A stretch of 64,000 nucleotides of DNA, taken from VRUE01 sp963718775 (GTDB lineage: Bacteria > Actinomycetota > Thermoleophilia > Solirubrobacterales > 70-9). A program made the position numbers and the translations under genes. The stretch covers positions 434,001-498,000 of the forward strand of contig OY970377.1 in assembly GCA_963718775.1 (NCBI GenBank), written 5' to 3'. Every line of letters begins with the position of its first letter. The stretch's first letter is position 1. The notes under the pieces were generated by a model that did not search any database, had not been told where the DNA came from, and saw only the letters and a program-made list of their open reading frames with translations. Positions 59,993-64,000 of the stretch are shown in pieces.

Positions 59993-60898
59993 ATGGCTAG
60001 AGCGATTTGGAGCGGCTCGATCAGCTTCGGGCTCCTCAACGTGCCCGTCAAGCTCTACAGCGCGGTGGCCCGCCGCGGCATCTCGCTGCGCGAGATCCGC
60101 GAGTCCGACAGCGCCCGCATCCGCCACCGCCGCGTCGCCGAAGGGACCGACGAAGAGGTCCCCTACGACAAGATCGTCAAGGCCTTCGAGATCACCACGG
60201 ACCGCTACGTGCCGATCACCAAGGACGAGATGGCCTCGCTCGACCCGAAGAAGACGCGGGCGATCGAGGTCCAGGACTTCGTCGACCTCGACGAGATCGA
60301 CCCGATCTACTTCGACAGCCCCTACTACCTCGGCCCGGCCGAGGGCGCCGAGAGGGCCTACTCGCTGCTCGGCCAGGCGATGGAAGCGTCCGGCAAGGTC
60401 GCGATCGCCCGCTTCGTCTTCCGCAACAAGGAGCACCTGGCGGCGATGCGCCCCGGCGACGGCGTGCTGACCCTGACCACGATGCGCTTCGCCGACGAGG
60501 TCGTGCCGCCCTCCGAGCTCGACGACGTGCTGCCCGCCGAGCAGCCGAAGGTGCGCCAAGCGCGAGGTCGAGATGGCGGAGCAGCTGATCGACTCGCTGA
60601 CCAGCGAGCTTCGACCCGACGCGCCTACCGCGACGAGTACCGCGAGGAGCTGCTGGCGCTGATCGAACGCAAGGCCGACGGCAAGGAGGTCGTCGCCGCT
60701 CCCGAAGGCGAGGAGCGCGAGGCGACCAAGGCGCCCGACCTGATGGCGGCGCTCGAGGAGAGCATCGCCGCGGTGCAGGGCAAGCGCGACGGCAAGCCGG
60801 CGAAGAAACCGGCCGCCAAGAAACGCAAGGCCGCAGCGAAAAAAGCCGCGCCGAAAAAACGCTCGGGCTCCCGCGCCAAAGCGAAGTCCTCGAAGTAG
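59993..60898 (+). CDS. ku: Non-homologous end-joining protein Ku
   Basis: Bacterial Ku homodimer that binds DNA ends. ARAIWSGSISFGLLNVPVKL, VPYDKIVKAFEITTDRYVPI, FVDLDEIDPIYFDSPYYLGP and HLAAMRPGDGVLTLTTMRF are typical. ATG 59993. After the core a basic tail rich in Lys and Ala (PAKKPAAKKRKAAAKKAA) resembles histone H1-like tails. Slips near 60555, 60610 and 60630 are single extra C bases. Divergent from the ABC genes; followed 3 bp later by the LigD polymerase. Confidence 0.92.
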   Translation: MARAIWSGSISFGLLNVPVKLYSAVARRGISLREIRESDSARIRHRRVAEGTDEEVPYDKIVKAFEITTDRYVPITKDEMASLDPKKTRAIEVQDFVDLDEIDPIYFDSPYYLGPAEGAERAYSLLGQAMEASGKVAIARFVFRNKEHLAAMRPGDGVLTLTTMRFADEVVPPSELDDVLPAEQPKVRQARGRDGGAADRLADQRASTRRAYRDEYREELLALIERKADGKEVVAAPEGEEREATKAPDLMAALEESIAAVQGKRDGKPAKKPAAKKRKAAAKKAAPKKRSGSRAKAKSSK

Positions 60899-60901
60899 CC
60901 G

Positions 60902-61832
60902 GTGGCCGAGAGCCGCCAGGTCGAGGTCGACGGGCGTGAGCTGAAGCTCACCAACCTCGACAAGGTCCTCTACCCGAAGGCCGGCTTCAGCAAGGGCGAG
61001 GTGGTCGACTACTACGCCAAGATCGCGCCGGCGATGGTCCCCCACCTGACCGGGCGGCCGGTGACCCTGCGCCGCTTCCCGGAAGGCGTCGACGACATCG
61101 ACGCCGCCTTCTTCGAGAAGCGCTGCCCCAAGCACCGGCCCAAATGGGTGAAGACGACGCCCGTGTCTCGGCCAGCACCGGCACGATCGACTTCTGCGTC
61201 TGCGAAGACCTGCCGACCCTGGTCTGGATGGCGCAGCTGGCGGCGATCGAGCTGCACCCCTCGCTCTCGCTGGGCAGGCAACCTCGACCGGCCGACCGTG
61301 CTCGCCTTCGACCTCGACCCCGGCCCGCCGGCGGACGTCGTCGACTGCTGCCGGGTGGCGCTGCGCCTGCGCGAGCTCTTCGCCCACTTCGACCTCGAGT
61401 GCTTCCCCAAGACCTCGGGCTCGAAGGGCCTGCAGGTCTACGTGCCGCTCAACAACGACGAGGTCACCTACGAGGGGACGAGGACGGCGGCGGACCAAAC
61501 CGTTCGCCCAAGCGATCGCCCAGCTGCTCGAGAAGCAGACGCCCGACAAGGTCGTCTCGAAGATGAAAAAGGTCGAACGCGAGGGCAAGGTCTTCGTCGA
61601 CTGGTCCCAGAACCACCAGCGCAAGACGACGATCGCCGTCTACTCGCTGCGGGCCCGCGAACGCCCGACCGTCTCGACCCCGGTCACCTGGGACGAGGTC
61701 GAACGCGCGGTCGAGAAGGACGACGCCGCCTCACTGGTCTTCGAGGCCGCCGACGTGCTGGAGCGGGTCGAGAAGCACGGCGACCTCTTCGCCCCGGTGC
61801 TCGAGCTGAAGCAGGAGCTGCCGGAGCTCTAG
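60902..61832 (+). CDS. ligD: LigD-type polymerase domain protein (NHEJ primase-polymerase)
   Basis: Stand-alone LigD polymerase (AEP superfamily). VEVDGRELKLTNLDKVLYP, YYAKIAPAMVPHLTGRPVTL, the metal site FDLDPGPPADV, FPKTSGSKGLQVYVPL and DWSQNHQRKTTIAVYSLRA are family hallmarks. GTG at 60902. About 305 residues: no ligase or phosphoesterase domain is attached. Slips near 61160, 61280 and 61495 are bridged. Forms an operon with Ku. Confidence 0.9.
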
Positions 61833-61839
61833 TCGACCC

Positions 61840-62469
61840 TCAGGCCAGGTCGGCGGGCTCGCGCCACATCTGGGTGACGCTCGGCCCATCTTCCGGCAGC
61901 TCGAACTCGCCGCAGACGGCGAAGCCGAGCTCTTCGTAGCGTGGGGTGTTAATCGGGTTGGACGACTCGAGGAAGGCCGGCGTGCCCTCGGCGTCGATTC
62001 GCTCCAGCGTGGCCGCCAGCAGCCCGATGCCCAACCCGCGACCTCGGTGGTCGGGGTTGGTCGCGAGCAGGCTGAGGTAATAGTGAGGCTCCGCCGTGGG
62101 ATGGGCGGCTTCGAAGCGCTCGAACGTCTCCAGCACCCTGCCTGCCCCGTCCCCGAGCAGCTCCGCCAGCAGGCTCTCCAAGCGCTCCTCGTCCTCGGGC
62201 CGCAGCTCGGGCTTTCCCGGCGGGATCCAGAGGGCGACCGCCGCGCAGCCCCCGGTGAGCCAGGCGGATTCGTAGCCGACGGCCGCTTTCGCCACCAGCT
62301 CCCAGACGGCCCGGTGCTGCTCGAGCCGCCGCTCGGGATCGGGGAACGCCCAGCTCCAGACCGGGTCGGCGTAGAACGCTCGCGCCAGGGTCTCGACCGC
62401 AGCGGGGATCTCGGCGCGGGTCGCCAGCCTCGCTTCCACGGGGGCTCGGCGGTCCGACGGCTCCGTCAT
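61840..62469 (-). CDS. GNAT-family N-acetyltransferase
   Basis: Acetyl-CoA site LLATNPDHRGRGLGIGLLAAT (R/QxxGxG as RGRGLG) and the C-terminal RYEELGFAVCGE strand identify GNAT; the N-terminus LARAFYADPVWSWAFPD is shared with toxin- or antibiotic-resistance-like acetyltransferases of actinobacteria. Substrate unknown. ATG 62467-62469. Convergent with the LigD polymerase, eight bases between stops. Confidence 0.85.
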   Translation of the reverse strand: MTEPSDRRAPVEARLATRAEIPAAVETLARAFYADPVWSWAFPDPERRLEQHRAVWELVAKAAVGYESAWLTGGCAAVALWIPPGKPELRPEDEERLESLLAELLGDGAGRVLETFERFEAAHPTAEPHYYLSLLATNPDHRGRGLGIGLLAATLERIDAEGTPAFLESSNPINTPRYEELGFAVCGEFELPEDGPSVTQMWREPADLA

Positions 62470-62471
62470 GG

Positions 62472-63988
62472 CTAGAGCGGCTGACGCACGACCGGCTTGC
62501 GGGTCGCCTTGACCTCGTCGAGGCGGCGGACCGGGGTCGTGTAGGGCGCCTGCTTGGCCATCTCGGGGTCGCTCCTCGGCCTCGGCGAGGATCTGCTCGA
62601 TCGCGTCGGCGAAGGCGTCGAGGCTCTCCTTGGTCTCGGTCTCGGTCGGCTCGATCATCAGCGCCTCCTCGACGAGCAGCGGGAAGTAGACGGTCGGCGG
62701 GTGGAAGCCGAAGTCGAGCAGGCGCTTGGCGAGGTCGAGGGTGGCGAGCCCGAGCTCCCTCTTCATCGGCTTGCCGGAGAGGACGAACTCGTGCATGCAG
62801 TGGCGGTCGAAGGCGACCGGCAGGCGCTCGCCGGCGCGGCCCTCGGCGAGCCGCGCCTTCAGGTAGTTGGCGTTCAGCACCGCGGTCTCGGAGGCCTCGG
62901 CGAGGCCGTCGGCGCCGAGGCTGAGGATGTAGGCGTAGGAGCGGACGAAGACGCCGAAGTTGCCCTGGAAGCCGCGCAGGCGGCCGATCGACTTGGGCCG
63001 CTCGAGGTCGAGGTCGAAGACCGGGCCGCCGCCGTTGTCGCTCTCGCGGCGCACGACCTGCGGGCGCGGCAGGAAGGGCTCGATCCGCTCGGAGACGGCG
63101 ATCGGCCCGGCGCCCGGGCCCGCCGCCGCCGTGCGGCTGGCTGAACGACTTGTGCAGGTTGACGTGGACGATGTCGAAGCCCATGTCGCCGGGCCGCGAG
63201 TGGCCCATCACCGCGTTGAGGTTGGCGCCGTCGTAGTAGAGCGTGCCGCCGGCCTCGTGGATCAGCGCGGCGATCTCGGCGATGTTCTCGTCGAAGAGGC
63301 CGAGCGTGTTGGGGTTGGTCAGCATCAGGCAGGCGACCGTCGCTCGTCGATCTTCGCCCGCAGGTCGTCCATCTCGACCCCGCCGCGCTCGTCGGTCGCG
63401 ACCTTGACGACCTCGTAGCCGGCCATCGTCACCGAGGCGGGGTTGGTGCCGTGCGAGGTGTCGGGGGCGAGCACCTTGCGTGCGCTCTTCGCCGCGGTCG
63501 GCGTGGAAGGCGCGGGTGAGCAGCAGGCCGGCGAGCTCGCCGTGCGAGCCCGCCGAGGGCTGCAGGCTGACGTGGGGCAGGCCGCAGATCTCGCCGAGCG
63601 ACTCCTGCAGCAGCCACATCAGCTCCAGCGCGCCCTGGGCCCGCTGCGGGTCCTGGGCGGGGTGCAGACGGGCGTGGCCGGGCAGCGCCGCGACCCGCTC
63701 GTTGAGCCGCGGGTTGTGCTTCATCGTGCAGGAGCCGAGCGGGTAGAAGCCGCTGTCGAGGTCGAAGTTGCGCCGCGAGAGCTGGTTGTAGTGGCGGACG
63801 ATCTCGGGCTCGGCGACCTCGGGCAGGCGCGGCGGCTCGGCGCGCAGGAGCTCGGCCGGGATCAGCTCCTCGAGCGGCGTCTCGGGGACTTCGGCGGCGG
63901 GCAGGACGGCGGCGCGCCGTCCCGGCTTCGACTTCTCGTAGATCGTCGTCGCCCGTTCGCGCTGCATCGGTGTCTCCGCGGTCGGCAT
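62472..63988 (-). CDS. gcvPB: Glycine dehydrogenase (decarboxylating) subunit 2, GcvPB
   Basis: P-protein subunit 2 of the glycine cleavage system. SRRNFDLDSGFYPLGSCTMK, PSAGSHGELAGLLLTRAFH, SRPGDMGFDIVHVNLHKSFS with the PLP Lys, and MIEPTETETKESLDAF are present. ATG 63986-63988 gives about 505 residues. Slips near 63490, 63340, 63125 and 62565 are bridged; the end is then TRKPVVRQPL at 62472. Subunit 1 (gcvPA) is presumably just outside the window. Confidence 0.92.
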
Positions 63989-64000
63989 CAGCAGGCTCCT

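Noticed and set aside
58442..61624. A 1060-residue minus-strand reading frame spanning Ku, LigD and the ABC genes
   Set aside because: Its upstream two thirds lie antisense to clearly conserved Ku and LigD polymerase; it is a by-product of high GC. Only its end encodes the ABC ATPase and permease.

Overview
The window is a high-GC chromosomal segment (roughly 70 % G+C by eye) from an actinobacterium. The gene orders recG-rsmD-coaD-(DivIVA-like)-DUF177-rpmF-plsX-acpP-rnc-smc-ftsY-ffh-rpsP-khpA-trmD-rplS-lepB-rnhB and scpA-scpB-rluB-aroH-hisC-aroG-tyrA-aroA-cmk-der, the DprA with an N-terminal CPDC motif, and a lone low-GC secreted cysteine-containing protein of a type I associate with Thermoleophilia/Solirubrobacterales all point that way. 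The lineage is inferred from gene order and protein style, not from a search. Nearly everything is core metabolism and information processing; accessory pieces are one IS110-like element, a Phd/VapC pair, an MFS exporter, an RND/MMPL exporter, a WS/DGAT-type acyltransferase and a Ku/LigD-polymerase pair.

Layout: 0-22.8 kb is almost one long leftward block (thiD, dprA, comM, rnhB, lepB, ribosomal/SRP genes, acyltransferase, smc, rnc, acpP, plsX, rpmF, DivIVA-like, coaD, rsmD, recG, a FakA-like DAK kinase). 22.9-26.4 kb holds a rightward MMPL exporter, rpmB and a toxin-antitoxin pair. 26.4-30.1 kb is the riboflavin operon (ribD-ribE-ribBA-ribH). 30.3-34.5 kb is a rightward surface-polysaccharide glycosyltransferase, flippase and cation/proton antiporter. 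34.6-40.8 kb is rpe, zinc ribbon, rsmB, fmt, def, priA. Then a PH-domain membrane protein, metK, the IS110-like element, the aromatic amino acid/cmk/der block, scpAB, a secreted protein, trpS, MFS, the low-GC secreted protein, an ABC pair, Ku, LigD polymerase, an acetyltransferase and gcvPB.

The most unusual content is a set of dispersed palindromic elements. Family A (six copies of about 113-119 nt) has a conserved core (CTTGTACTTTTTCG ... GGCGYCAGC ... CGAAAAAGTTAAG) and outer arms that differ between copies yet are complementary within each copy. Families B, D and E are smaller elements of the same general design. Family C (about 45 nt) and one copy of D sit in frame inside the coding sequences of ribD and rsmB, so two unrelated enzymes carry the same inserted peptide, reminiscent of Rickettsia palindromic elements. 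Two inverted family A copies bracket a segment (methyltransferase plus DUF177) whose inversion would restore the usual DUF177-rpmF order, so they appear to have driven an inversion.

A caution applies throughout: more than thirty conserved genes are broken by single extra bases at non-homopolymer positions, while 41.8-52 kb is clean. This looks like sequencing or consensus error in a draft or metagenome assembly, and I annotate across these slips rather than calling pseudogenes.
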